From Pseudomonas sp. PSB18 (GTDB taxonomy: Bacteria > Pseudomonadota > Gammaproteobacteria > Pseudomonadales > Pseudomonadaceae), in assembly GCF_014596565.1 (NCBI RefSeq), contig NZ_NOIN01000017.1, positions 1 to 64,000 on the forward strand: DNA of 64,000 bases, given 5' to 3'. Positions 53,329 through 61,727 of the stretch are shown piece after piece. Position numbers and translations under genes: made by a program. Under the pieces are notes generated by a model that was given only the letters and a program-made list of their open reading frames with translations, searched no databases and was not told the origin of the DNA. Every line of letters begins with the position of its first letter. Position 1 is the stretch's first letter.

Positions 53329-53721
53329 ATGCCGCACTTCATTGCTGAGTACACCGACAACATCGAACAACAGGCCGACTTGCCCGGCCTGTTTGAAAAG
53401 GTCCACGCCTTGCTCGGCGACAGCGGCGTGTTTCCCCTCGGCGGCATCCGCAGCCGGGGGATGCGCCTGGACACCTGGCGCATGGCCGACGGCAAGCACG
53501 ACTACGCCTTCGTGCACATGACGCTGAAAGTCGGCCACGGCCGCGACCTCGCAACCCGCCAGAAAGTCGCGCAGAACCTCTTCGAAGCGATCACCGCGCA
53601 CTTCGCCGAACTCCAGGCCCAGCGCCTGCTGGCGTTGTCGTTCGAGATGATCGAACTGCACGAGCACCTCAACTTCAAGGCCAACAACGTCCACGCCTTC
53701 CTCAAGGCCCAGACGAGCTAA
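53329..53721 (+). CDS. hpaF: 5-carboxymethyl-2-hydroxymuconate delta-isomerase
   Basis: A 130-residue tautomerase-superfamily enzyme, the usual length for HpaF. It isomerises 5-carboxymethyl-2-hydroxymuconate before decarboxylation by HpaG. The N-terminal proline (MPHFIAEYTDN) is the catalytic base of the superfamily. The ATG follows CAGGAGATCCGACG, 24 bases after hpaD. Confidence 0.9.
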   Translation: MPHFIAEYTDNIEQQADLPGLFEKVHALLGDSGVFPLGGIRSRGMRLDTWRMADGKHDYAFVHMTLKVGHGRDLATRQKVAQNLFEAITAHFAELQAQRLLALSFEMIELHEHLNFKANNVHAFLKAQTS

Positions 53722-53769
53722 GCGCGCCTGACGGTTACCCATCGGCCCTCTGACAAAAAGTACAAGATC

Positions 53770-55074
53770 ATGAGCACAGCCAATCCCGCTGGCACTGCCG
53801 GCGCCATCGCGCACGACCGCACCCACGCCACGATCACCTGGCGGCTGATGCCGTTGCTGCTGGTCTGCTATCTGTTTGCCCATCTGGACCGTATCAACAT
53901 CGGCTTCGCCAAGATGCAGATGAGCGCCGACCTGCAGTTCAGCGACACGATCTACGGCTTCGGCGCCGGCCTGTTCTTCATCGCTTATGCGCTGTTTGGC
54001 GTGCCGAGCAACATGGCCCTGGACCGGGTCGGGCCACGCCGCTGGATCGCCACGCTGATGGTGGTCTGGGGCGCCTTGTCCACGGGCATGTTCCTGATTG
54101 ACAGCGCCGCCGGTTTCTACGTGCTGCGCTTTCTGTTGGGGGTGGCCGAAGCCGGGTTCTTCCCGGGCATCCTGGTCTTCCTCAATCGCTGGTACCCGGC
54201 GCGCCGTCGGGCCCAAGTGACCGCTCTGTTCGCCATCGCCGTGCCGATGGCCGGGGTAATCGGCGGGCCGTTGTCCGGTGGAATCCTCGAACACTTCCAC
54301 GATGTCGGCGGCCTGCGCGGCTGGCAGTGGATGTTCGTCCTCGAAGGGTTGCCAGTGATCCTGCTGGGCCTGGTAGTGCTCAAGTGCCTGCCGGACAATT
54401 TCGAGACGGTCGGCTGGCTCACGCCCGACGCCAAGCAGCAACTGCGCGAACAACTGAGTGTCGAGGAGCAGCGAAAATCCATCACCTCGTTCTCGGCGAT
54501 CCTCAATAACCCGCAGGTCTGGTTGCTGGTGGCGGTGTACTTCGCTGTGATGCTGGCGGTAAACACCCTGGCGTTCTGGATGCCCACCCTGATCCACGGC
54601 GCCGGTATCGGCAGCGATGGCAAGGTCGGCTTGCTCAGTGCGGTGCCGTACCTGGCGGGTTGTTTCTTCATGATCGGCTGTGGCCGGTCTTCCGACCGTC
54701 ACCGTGAACGCCGCTGGCACCTCTGCGTGCCGCTGCTGATGGCGGCGGCCGGCATCGCCATCGCCGGGCTCTCCCCCGGCAACCCGACGCTGGTGCTCGG
54801 TGGCCTGATCGTCGCCGGCATGGGCGCCAGCGCCGCGTTGCCGATGTTCTGGCAATTGCCGCCCGCCTTTCTCTCCAACAGTACCCAGGCCGCCGGGATT
54901 GCCCTGATCAGTTCCTTCGGCAGCATCGCCTCATTCTTCGCGCCCTACCTCATCGGCTGGATGCGGGACACCACCCAGAGCGCCAGCCTGGCTCTTTATG
55001 TCCTGGCGCTGTTCATCACCCTGGGTGGCCTGCTGGTGCTGCGCACCCGGGCCGCCATCGTCAATCCTCAGTAG
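53770..55074 (+). CDS. hpaX: 4-hydroxyphenylacetate permease (MFS)
   Basis: A 434-residue, 12-segment MFS transporter of the anion:cation symporter group. CYLFAHLDRINIGFAKMQM at the first segment and the MALDRVGPRRWIA loop are characteristic of the HpaX/phthalate-permease group. It is placed between hpaF and hpaH, so uptake of 4-hydroxyphenylacetate or its hydroxylated forms is the likely job. The ATG at 53770 lacks a strong ribosome site. Confidence 0.87.
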   Translation: MSTANPAGTAGAIAHDRTHATITWRLMPLLLVCYLFAHLDRINIGFAKMQMSADLQFSDTIYGFGAGLFFIAYALFGVPSNMALDRVGPRRWIATLMVVWGALSTGMFLIDSAAGFYVLRFLLGVAEAGFFPGILVFLNRWYPARRRAQVTALFAIAVPMAGVIGGPLSGGILEHFHDVGGLRGWQWMFVLEGLPVILLGLVVLKCLPDNFETVGWLTPDAKQQLREQLSVEEQRKSITSFSAILNNPQVWLLVAVYFAVMLAVNTLAFWMPTLIHGAGIGSDGKVGLLSAVPYLAGCFFMIGCGRSSDRHRERRWHLCVPLLMAAAGIAIAGLSPGNPTLVLGGLIVAGMGASAALPMFWQLPPAFLSNSTQAAGIALISSFGSIASFFAPYLIGWMRDTTQSASLALYVLALFITLGGLLVLRTRAAIVNPQ

Positions 55075-55084
55075 GGACCTTGTC

Positions 55085-55888
55085 ATGCTCGACCAAAGCC
55101 TCATCCAGCAAGCCGCCGCCCGCCTCGACCACGCCGAGCGCTCACGGGAACAGGTGCGGCAGTTTTCCCTCGATCACCCAGGCATTACCCTCGACGACGC
55201 CTACGCCATCCAGCGCGCCTGGGTGGCGCAAAAGATCAAGGACGGCCGCAAGCTGGTGGGCCACAAGATCGGCCTGACCTCCCGGGCCATGCAGGTCTCT
55301 TCGAACATCACCGAGCCGGATTACGGTGCGCTGCTGGACGACATGTTCTTCGACGAAGGCACCGACATTCCCTTCGAACGCTTCATCGTCCCGCGGGTAG
55401 AAGTGGAGCTGGCGTTCATCCTCGGCAAACCGTTGAAAGGCCCGAACGTGACGGTGTTCGACGTGCTGGACGCGACCGAATGGGTGATCCCGGCGCTGGA
55501 AATCATTGATGCACGGATCCAGCAAGTCGACCCGCAGACCCAGACCACCCGCAAGGTCTTCGACACCATCTCGGACAACGCGGCCAACGCCGGCGTGGTC
55601 ATGGGCGGTCGTGCAGTGCGACCCACCGAGATCGACCTGCGCAAAGTGCCGGCGGTGCTCTACCGCAACGGCGTGATCGAGGAGTCCGGCGTTTCGGCGG
55701 CGGTGCTCAATCACCCGGCAAAAGGCGTGGCCTGGCTGGCGAACAAGCTGGCGACCTACGACGTCACCCTGCAACCGGGGCAGATCATCCTCGGCGGCTC
55801 CTTCACCCGCCCGGTGGCGGCCAACCCGGGCGATACCTTCCATGTCGACTACGACATGCTCGGTTCCATCGCCTGCCGTTTCGTCTGA
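55085..55888 (+). CDS. hpaH: 2-oxo-hepta-3-ene-1,7-dioate hydratase
   Basis: A 267-residue hydratase of the fumarylacetoacetase/MhpD-like fold, the standard length. It adds water to 2-oxohept-3-enedioate to give 4-hydroxy-2-oxoheptanedioate. GHKIGLTSRAMQ near 61, EVELAFILGKPLKGPN near 105 and ILGGSFTRPVAANPGD near 240 match family segments. The ATG at 55085 follows AGGGACC, 10 bases after hpaX. Confidence 0.9.
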   Translation: MLDQSLIQQAAARLDHAERSREQVRQFSLDHPGITLDDAYAIQRAWVAQKIKDGRKLVGHKIGLTSRAMQVSSNITEPDYGALLDDMFFDEGTDIPFERFIVPRVEVELAFILGKPLKGPNVTVFDVLDATEWVIPALEIIDARIQQVDPQTQTTRKVFDTISDNAANAGVVMGGRAVRPTEIDLRKVPAVLYRNGVIEESGVSAAVLNHPAKGVAWLANKLATYDVTLQPGQIILGGSFTRPVAANPGDTFHVDYDMLGSIACRFV

Positions 55889-55906
55889 CTGCCTGAGGAC
55901 TGCCCA

Positions 55907-56704
55907 ATGGACATGCCGATCAACACCTTTAAACAACGGCTGAAAAGTGGCGAGGCGCAGATTGGCCTGTGGCTCGGACTGGCCGACCCCTACTGCGCCG
56001 AACTGGCGGCCAATGCCGGTTTCGACTGGCTGCTGATCGACGGCGAGCACGCCCCCAACGACGTGCGCAGCCTTCTGGGTCAGCTCCAGGCCGTGGCGCC
56101 CTACCCCGGGCAGCCGGTGATTCGCCCGGTGATCGGCGACACCGCGCTGATCAAGCAGGTACTCGACCTCGGCGCACAAACCCTGCTGGTGCCGATGGTG
56201 GAAAGCGCCGGCCAGGCGCGGGAACTGGTGCGCGCCATGCATTATCCGCCCAGCGGCATCCGTGGCGTGGGCAGCGCGCTGGCCCGGGCGTCGCGCTGGA
56301 ACAGCATCCCCGGCTACCTCGACAAGGCCGATGAACAGATGTGCCTGCTGGTGCAGATCGAAAGCCTCGAGGGAGTGGCCAACCTCGACGCCATTGCCGC
56401 CGTGGAAGGTGTCGACGGTGTGTTCATCGGGCCGGCGGACCTGAGCGCGTCCATGGGTTTTCGCGGCAATCCGGGCCATCCGGACGTGCAAGCGGCCATC
56501 GAGGACGCCATCGCCCGCATTCGCCAGGCCGGCAAGGCCGCTGGGATCCTCAGCGCCGATGAGAAACTGGCCCGGCGCTACATCGCGCTGGGCGCGGCGT
56601 TCGTGGCGGTGGGGGTGGATACGACCGTGCTGATGCGCGGCCTTCAGACTCTGGCGGCGACGTTCAAGGATGCGCCAAAGCCCGCGACGGGCGGGGTTTA
56701 CTGA
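55907..56704 (+). CDS. hpaI: 4-hydroxy-2-oxoheptanedioate aldolase
   Basis: A 265-residue class II pyruvate aldolase. It splits 4-hydroxy-2-oxoheptanedioate to pyruvate and succinic semialdehyde, the last pathway step. LLIDGEHAPND (catalytic Arg/His region near 43-53), VPMVESAGQARELVRAM and the metal-binding LVQIESLEGVANL are present. The ATG follows GAGGACTGCCCA, 18 bases after hpaH. A repeat then ends the operon. Confidence 0.9.
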   Translation: MDMPINTFKQRLKSGEAQIGLWLGLADPYCAELAANAGFDWLLIDGEHAPNDVRSLLGQLQAVAPYPGQPVIRPVIGDTALIKQVLDLGAQTLLVPMVESAGQARELVRAMHYPPSGIRGVGSALARASRWNSIPGYLDKADEQMCLLVQIESLEGVANLDAIAAVEGVDGVFIGPADLSASMGFRGNPGHPDVQAAIEDAIARIRQAGKAAGILSADEKLARRYIALGAAFVAVGVDTTVLMRGLQTLAATFKDAPKPATGGVY

Positions 56705-56720
56705 CCCAAGTCGAGTACCC

Positions 56721-56808
56721 TGTGGGAGCAAGGCTTGCCCGCGATGAAGCTGATGCGGTTCACCATGAGACCGAGATGGCTTCATCGCGGGCAAGCCTTG
56801 CTCCCACA
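56721..56808. repeat. REPIN, GCAAGGCTTGC variant
   Basis: Arms TGTGGGAGCAAGGCTTGCCC (56721) and inverse ending at 56808. This copy uses a diverged arm (GCAAGGCTTGCCCGCGATGA) unlike most others in the window. It separates hpaI from the convergent hpaR gene. Confidence 0.85.
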
Positions 56809-56845
56809 GCTATTCTTTCTCTCCTTAGAAGTCGCAACAGGAAGC

Positions 56846-57268
56846 TCAGCGCCTGACCGCCTTCAACTCATTCAGCAACCCCAACAACGTCTGCAGCTTC
56901 TCCTCCCCCAACTTCTCCTGCAATCGCTGGTAATTGGCCTCCATGCTCTGGCTCATCGAGTCGAAGCACGCCTGTCCCTGGGGCGCCAGGCGCACCAGGA
57001 CCCGTCGCTGGTCCTGCTCGGCCTTGCGCCGCACCACCATGCCCGCCGCTTCCATGCGCACCAGCACGCCGGTCATGCTGGGCTTGAGAATGCAGGCCAG
57101 TTCGGCCAGGCGATTGATCTCCAGTTCGTCGTGCTGGCTGAGGATACGGATGACCCGCCATTGCTGCTCGGTCAGGCCATGTTGATTGAGGGAAGGACGG
57201 AAAAACCCCATGGCCGCTTCACGGGCCTGTAGCAGGGTCAGGGTCAAGGATTGGCGCGGTTTGGGCAT
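56846..57268 (-). CDS. hpaR: Homoprotocatechuate degradation repressor
   Basis: A 140-residue MarR-family protein. Winged helix-turn-helix: LTEQQWRVIRILSQHDELEI (about residues 32-51), LACILKPSMTGVLVRMEAAG (57-76) and the wing RRKAEQDQRRVLV. HpaR represses the meta operon until homoprotocatechuate-type ligands bind. A perfect 10+4+10 palindrome lies 19 bases before its start, consistent with self-regulation. A close paralogue is at 47624. Confidence 0.88.
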   Translation of the reverse strand: MPKPRQSLTLTLLQAREAAMGFFRPSLNQHGLTEQQWRVIRILSQHDELEINRLAELACILKPSMTGVLVRMEAAGMVVRRKAEQDQRRVLVRLAPQGQACFDSMSQSMEANYQRLQEKLGEEKLQTLLGLLNELKAVRR

Positions 57269-57286
57269 GGAGAGTGTTCGCCAAGG

Positions 57287-57310
57287 GATTAGTTAATGAG
57301 TTAACTAATC
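57287..57310. promoter_or_regulatory. HpaR operator upstream of hpaR
   Basis: Arms GATTAGTTAA (57287-57296) and TTAACTAATC (57301-57310) are perfect inverted repeats around TGAG. The core GTTAA-N4-TTAAC also occurs upstream of hpaG1. Position just ahead of hpaR fits autorepression. Confidence 0.75.
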
Positions 57311-57383
57311 TTAGCATCATCGGAGTGCAGATGGACTGTGGCGAGGGATTTACCCGTGGAGCGTTAAACCTGTGGGACCAGCC

Positions 57384-57474
57384 TGTGGGAGCAAAGCTTG
57401 CTCGCGACAGCGGCGGCCCAGTCAACATCGTTGTCGACCGAATCCCCCATTCGCGAGCAAGCTTTGCTCCCACA
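57384..57474. repeat. REPIN, GCAAAGCTTGC variant
   Basis: TGTGGGAGCAAAGCTTGCTC at 57384 and the inverse ending at 57474 form an inverted pair downstream of the reductase gene on the minus strand. The arm differs by one base from others in this area. Confidence 0.82.
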
Positions 57475-57482
57475 GATCTGCT

Positions 57483-58424
57483 CTATGCGCCCTTGATCAC
57501 CCCTTTGAGCACCGTCTTGAAATGCTCCACCTGAGCCTCGCCAAACTGGCCGAACACCTTGTCCTGCTGCTCCTTGGCAATGGCCCAGAGCCCTTCGGTT
57601 TTATCGATGCCCTTGATGGTAAGGCGCACCCGGTCGCCCTCATCGCTGACCAGGCCCTTGCGCTTGAGGTTGGCCACGGCCTCTTCGATCTCACGCACCG
57701 GCATCGCCACTTCCCGTTGCAGGTCAGTCAGGTTCAGCCCGGCGTCGTTCTCCAGCACCATCAACATCCGCGCTTCGCTGGTCCGCAATCCGGTGGACAG
57801 TTGCCGTGGTTGGTAGCTGGCCTGGTACGCCCGTAATGCCTGGGTCATCAGGTAGTAGAGGTTGTGACTCAAGCGCCCCTGGAAGTGACTGCTGGGCGCT
57901 TGCCCTTCTTCACGTCGCGTCATGCGTGTGTGGGGCAGGACCATCGAGTAGGCACCCTGGTGATAGAGCAGCGGCGAGCGTCCGAAGTCGTCGAAGGCCA
58001 CGACCTTGCCGATCATGATCCAGTGATCGCCGCCGTCGACCTGCTGGAATTTTTCACAGTGAAAACGCGCCGCGCAGTCGGCAAACACCGGCGCGCCACC
58101 GACGCCGCTGTCGAATTCGATGTCAGCGAAGCGATCTTCCTTGGGCCGGGCGAAGTTGTTCGACAGGTCGATCTGGTCGGCAGCCAATACGTTCACGGCA
58201 AAATGACTGGCGGCTTCGAACACGCCGTGGCTGCTGGAGCGCTTGTCGATGCTCCAGAGAATCAGCGGCGGATCCAGGGACACCGAGTTGAAACTGTTGG
58301 CCGTCACGCCGACCTTGCGGCCATCTTCAGCCGCAGCGGTGACCACGGTCACACCGGTGGCAAAGTTACCCAGGGCGCGGCGGAATGCGCGGGTATCGAA
58401 GGGGCTATCGGAAATACTGGACAT
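57483..58424 (-). CDS. 4-hydroxyphenylacetate 3-hydroxylase reductase component (C1 type)
   Basis: A 313-residue flavin reductase. The N-terminal half (FRRALGNFATGVTVVTA; TANSFNSVSLDPPLILWSID; HHQGAY-like LLYHQGAYSMVLPH) is the HpaC-like flavin reductase fold; the C-terminal half (about 195-313, REVAMPVREIEEAVANLKRK) is a MarR-like domain. This two-domain layout matches the C1 reductase of Acinetobacter baumannii 4-HPA hydroxylase, where the C-terminal domain restrains activity until 4-HPA binds. It supplies reduced FMN to C2 (gene at 58497). The ATG at 58424 lies 72 bases after C2. Confidence 0.87.
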   Translation of the reverse strand: MSSISDSPFDTRAFRRALGNFATGVTVVTAAAEDGRKVGVTANSFNSVSLDPPLILWSIDKRSSSHGVFEAASHFAVNVLAADQIDLSNNFARPKEDRFADIEFDSGVGGAPVFADCAARFHCEKFQQVDGGDHWIMIGKVVAFDDFGRSPLLYHQGAYSMVLPHTRMTRREEGQAPSSHFQGRLSHNLYYLMTQALRAYQASYQPRQLSTGLRTSEARMLMVLENDAGLNLTDLQREVAMPVREIEEAVANLKRKGLVSDEGDRVRLTIKGIDKTEGLWAIAKEQQDKVFGQFGEAQVEHFKTVLKGVIKGA

Positions 58425-58496
58425 GCAAGACTCCCGGCCGCCTCAGACGACGGCCTCGATTTATTGTTTTATGGGCGGGACTCGGCGAGCCGACGG

Positions 58497-59666
58497 TCAC
58501 ACCATGGTGGGATCGGGCTCCAGGCCCATCAGTTCGCGCCCGAGGATCTGCGCGCAGACGTCGTAGTCGGTGTAGGCATGGGCGCCCGTGAGGTGCGCAT
58601 CGCGGAACAGCCGTTGCAGTTCGTTGGTTTCGAACCACGCACCGCCGCCGGCCGCCTCCATCAGCCGGTCCACCGCCTGGATGCACATCTTGGTGGCATA
58701 GCCCTGGTTGGTTCGCCAGAACGCCAGGGTTTCCCGGCTCGGGTATTCGTGACGCTCGCTGTGCTCGGCGTGCTCCTGCCAGGTTTTCTCCAGGAAGGCC
58801 CGCGCCGCCGCCACCTGGTGGGTGGACTCGGCCAGGCGCATCAGGGCCGGGGTCGCCGCCCCCACTGCCGCACCGGTGTAGGCGCGCACGCGGTTGCGGG
58901 TTTTCTCGCGAAACACTTCGAGCATGCGTTCGGCCACGCCCAGGCTGACGGTTGAGAAGCCGCTGGCAAAATACGGCCGATACGGCGAGTAGAAGATCTT
59001 GCTGTCGGGGTACAGGCCGAAGCCGCCAGACTTGCCTTCCATCATGTCCTTGGCTTTCTGGATCCGGTGTTCCGGCACGAACGCGTTGTCGATGATCAAC
59101 GTCTTGCTGCCGCTGCCGCGCATACCCACCGCGAACCAGTCATCGCGAATGGCATAGTCGCTTCGAGGCAGTACCGCGAAGCAATAGTCCTGGGTGCCTT
59201 CGGCGTTCTTGCGGCGAAACCCGACAATCGCCCACTCGGCGTGGTCGCAACCGCTGCTCCAGCCCATTTCGCCGCTGAACATCACGCCGCCCTCGACCTC
59301 TTCGGTTCGACCGAACGGTGCGATGCTGCTGCTGGCGGTGGCATCGGGATCGTCGCCCCAGACTTCTTCCTGGGTCTTGGCCGGGAACATCGCCAACTGA
59401 TGGCTGTGGGTGCATAGCAGGCTCATGGCCCAGGCCGTACTGGCACAGGCACCGGCCAGCAGCGCAATGCAATCGGCGAACTGCGGCAGGGAAATCTCCA
59501 TGCCGCCGTACTTCTTCGGCAGGAACGCCCGGTGCATACCGATGCCCTTGAGCAAGGCGATATTCTCGGCCGGAACGCTACGGTCCTGTTCCGCCTGGAA
59601 AGCATTGGCGGCAATCACCGGGAGGATGGGCTTGAGGTCTTCGAGCAGCGGATTTGGCTTTTTCAT
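58497..59666 (-). CDS. 4-hydroxyphenylacetate 3-hydroxylase oxygenase component (C2 type)
   Basis: A 389-residue flavin-dependent monooxygenase with acyl-CoA-dehydrogenase fold. Stretches such as SGCDHAEWAIVGF, DSKIFYSPYRPYFASGF, AESTHQVAAARA and AHAYTDYDVCAQILGREL match the Acinetobacter C2 component closely, as I recall it. It hydroxylates 4-HPA to homoprotocatechuate using reduced FMN from C1. It is about 30 residues shorter at the N-terminus than Acinetobacter C2. The ATG is at 59666; the upstream 299 bases should hold the promoter used by HpaA. Confidence 0.88.
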   Translation of the reverse strand: MKKPNPLLEDLKPILPVIAANAFQAEQDRSVPAENIALLKGIGMHRAFLPKKYGGMEISLPQFADCIALLAGACASTAWAMSLLCTHSHQLAMFPAKTQEEVWGDDPDATASSSIAPFGRTEEVEGGVMFSGEMGWSSGCDHAEWAIVGFRRKNAEGTQDYCFAVLPRSDYAIRDDWFAVGMRGSGSKTLIIDNAFVPEHRIQKAKDMMEGKSGGFGLYPDSKIFYSPYRPYFASGFSTVSLGVAERMLEVFREKTRNRVRAYTGAAVGAATPALMRLAESTHQVAAARAFLEKTWQEHAEHSERHEYPSRETLAFWRTNQGYATKMCIQAVDRLMEAAGGGAWFETNELQRLFRDAHLTGAHAYTDYDVCAQILGRELMGLEPDPTMV

Positions 59667-59965
59667 GGACGGGCTCTTTTATTATTGGCGTCTGCCGATC
59701 CCACCTGGACTTGCAGGTTCGTGCCGCAGAAACGGTAGGATCAAATGATTAAGGCCGGTCCAGTATGGGCATTCAAGGGCAGCCGAAAAATGCACCTTCC
59801 AGATCCAAGATTGTACTTTTCATGGTGGCAGAACCGAGCGATGGCGCGCTCGATCAAGTCCCGCGGCACGGATGATCAAGACAAGCGCCCCGTTCCGGGC
59901 CCTTAATAGAGCCATCGCGTGCAGCGCTCTGCACGGAGTTTCCTTTCACTTTGTCAGGTTGCGTC

Positions 59966-61264
59966 ATGATCAATATCGAAACGCCCACCTATTACACCGC
60001 TACCAAGAAGTACAACCTCAGCTTCCCCACCCTGGAGCAAGACGTGGAAGCCGATGTCGTGGTGATTGGCGGTGGCTTCTCCGGCATCAACACCGCGCTG
60101 GAGCTCGCAGAAAAAGGCATCACCAATATCGTGGTGCTCGAAGCGCGTTACCTGGGCTTCGGCGGTACCGGGCGCAACGGCGGGCAGATCATGGCCGGGA
60201 TCGGGCATGACCTGGAAAAGATCAAGAAGGACGTGGGCGAAGACGGCCTGCGCCAGGTCTTCGAGATCAGCGACCTGGGCGCGGATATCATCAAGGACCG
60301 CATCGCCAAATACGCCATCGATGCCGACTTCTGCCATGGCTATGGCTACATGGGCTTCAACGCTCGCCAGGAGAAAACCCTGCGGGCCTGGGAAAAAGAC
60401 TTCAAGTCGATCAACAGCAAGCATGAGATCCGCTTCCTCGGCGGTTCCGACGTTCAGCAGATCATCGGCTCCAAAGCCTACGGCAGCGCCTTGCTGCACA
60501 TGGGTGGCGGCCACGTGCATTCGCTGAACCTGCTGCTGGGCGAAGCCAAGGCCCTGGCCGGCCATGGCGTGCGGATCTTCGAAAACAGCCCGGCCCTGGA
60601 AGTCAGCTATGGCGAGCGCATCACCGTGCGCACCGGACGCGGCTCGGTCAAGGCCAGCAAGCTGCTGTGGGCCTGCGACAGTTTCCTCAACAAGCTGGAG
60701 CCGGAGCTGCATCGTTCGACCATCAACACCTACGCCTTCCAGATGATGACCGAGCCGTTGTCGGACGAACTGATCCAGCGCATCAGCCCGATCCGCGGTG
60801 CCTACAGCGACATTCGCCCGGTGATCGACTACTACCGCGTCACCAATGAAAACCGCTTGCTGTTCGGTGCCGCCACGCCGCTGGTGGAACACATTCCCCA
60901 GGACCTCAAGGCCTGGAACCGGCACCTGATGCTGAAGATCTTCCCGTACCTCAAGGACGTGAAAATCGACCTGGCCTGGGGCGGTCCGATGGCGTGCAGC
61001 CCGAACCTGTTCCCGCAGATCGGCACCCTGCCCGGCCGCCGCAACGCTTTTTTCGTCCAGGGTTATTCCGGCTTTGGTGTCACGCCGAGCCACATCATCT
61101 GCAAGGTGCTGGCCGAAGGCATGAGCGAAGGCTCGGCGCGCTACGACCTGGTCAGCTCCATCAAGCGCCCGACCATCATCGGCAAAGACGCCATCCGCCC
61201 GCTGCTGCTGACCGCCGGCAAGTCCTGGCATCAGTTGTCGGGTTACTGGAATGGGCGTCGCTGA
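59966..61264 (+). CDS. FAD-dependent amine oxidoreductase (DadA/PuuB-like)
   Basis: A 432-residue flavoprotein. An N-terminal Rossmann motif VVVIGGGFSGINTALELAEK (about residues 33-52) binds FAD; GFGGTGRNGGQIM near 71-84 is the usual second FAD-binding stretch. The late GYSGFGVTPSHIICKVLAEG region is typical of D-amino-acid and gamma-glutamylputrescine oxidase relatives. The ATG at 59966 was chosen over the 59951 start. It is divergent from the C2 gene and followed by a cupin gene 44 bases later, so it may oxidise an aromatic amine or amino acid feeding 4-HPA formation. Confidence 0.75.
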   Translation: MINIETPTYYTATKKYNLSFPTLEQDVEADVVVIGGGFSGINTALELAEKGITNIVVLEARYLGFGGTGRNGGQIMAGIGHDLEKIKKDVGEDGLRQVFEISDLGADIIKDRIAKYAIDADFCHGYGYMGFNARQEKTLRAWEKDFKSINSKHEIRFLGGSDVQQIIGSKAYGSALLHMGGGHVHSLNLLLGEAKALAGHGVRIFENSPALEVSYGERITVRTGRGSVKASKLLWACDSFLNKLEPELHRSTINTYAFQMMTEPLSDELIQRISPIRGAYSDIRPVIDYYRVTNENRLLFGAATPLVEHIPQDLKAWNRHLMLKIFPYLKDVKIDLAWGGPMACSPNLFPQIGTLPGRRNAFFVQGYSGFGVTPSHIICKVLAEGMSEGSARYDLVSSIKRPTIIGKDAIRPLLLTAGKSWHQLSGYWNGRR

Positions 61265-61308
61265 CAGCCACACCGCTTTTTTTTCCTCAATCATCAGGAG
61301 TCACTGCC

Positions 61309-61674
61309 ATGTCCCTTACCACCGTTAAAAAAGACATCCAGCTGTCCGAACTCGACGCCTGGGGCACCGTTGCCGACCTGGGTTCGCAAATTCTCGAAGG
61401 CGAAGTCAAAGCCTTCGGCAAGATGACCTTCGGTGCCCCGACCGACGCCATCAGCAGCGCTTACTTCGGCACCACCCAGGGCAAGTTCCGGATGGTGTAT
61501 CCCTTCGCCGAACAAGCCACCGTGGTCACCGGCGAAGTGGTGCTCACCGACGAAGCCACCGGCCAGAGCACCCGCTACAAGGCCGGCGACAGCTGGTTCG
61601 TGACCAAGGGCACGCCGGTGCTGTGGGAAGTGGTCAGCGAGAGTTTCGTCAAGCACTACTTCGCGGTAGCCTGA
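61309..61674 (+). CDS. Cupin-domain protein
   Basis: A 121-residue single cupin of the DUF861 (ureidoglycine-aminohydrolase-like) type: QATVVTGEVVLTDEATG (about 68-84) and YKAGDSWFVTKGTPVLWEV (about 88-106) form the barrel. It has few of the canonical His metal ligands. The ATG follows CAGGAGTCACTGCC. It is co-directional with the FAD oxidoreductase and is often found beside such genes, but its function is unknown. Confidence 0.82.
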   Translation: MSLTTVKKDIQLSELDAWGTVADLGSQILEGEVKAFGKMTFGAPTDAISSAYFGTTQGKFRMVYPFAEQATVVTGEVVLTDEATGQSTRYKAGDSWFVTKGTPVLWEVVSESFVKHYFAVA

Positions 61675-61682
61675 CCGGAACA

Positions 61683-61707
61683 GGGCCGCCGGAATCACCG
61701 GCGGCCC
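61683..61707 (+). terminator. GC hairpin between cupin and LuxR genes
   Basis: A perfect 10-bp stem, GGGCCGCCGG (61683-61692) and CCGGCGGCCC (61698-61707), with an AATCA loop, begins nine bases after the cupin stop codon. There is no T-run, so it could be a weak terminator or an mRNA-stabilising hairpin. Confidence 0.6.
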
Positions 61708-61727
61708 GTATGACGAAGGTTACGCCC

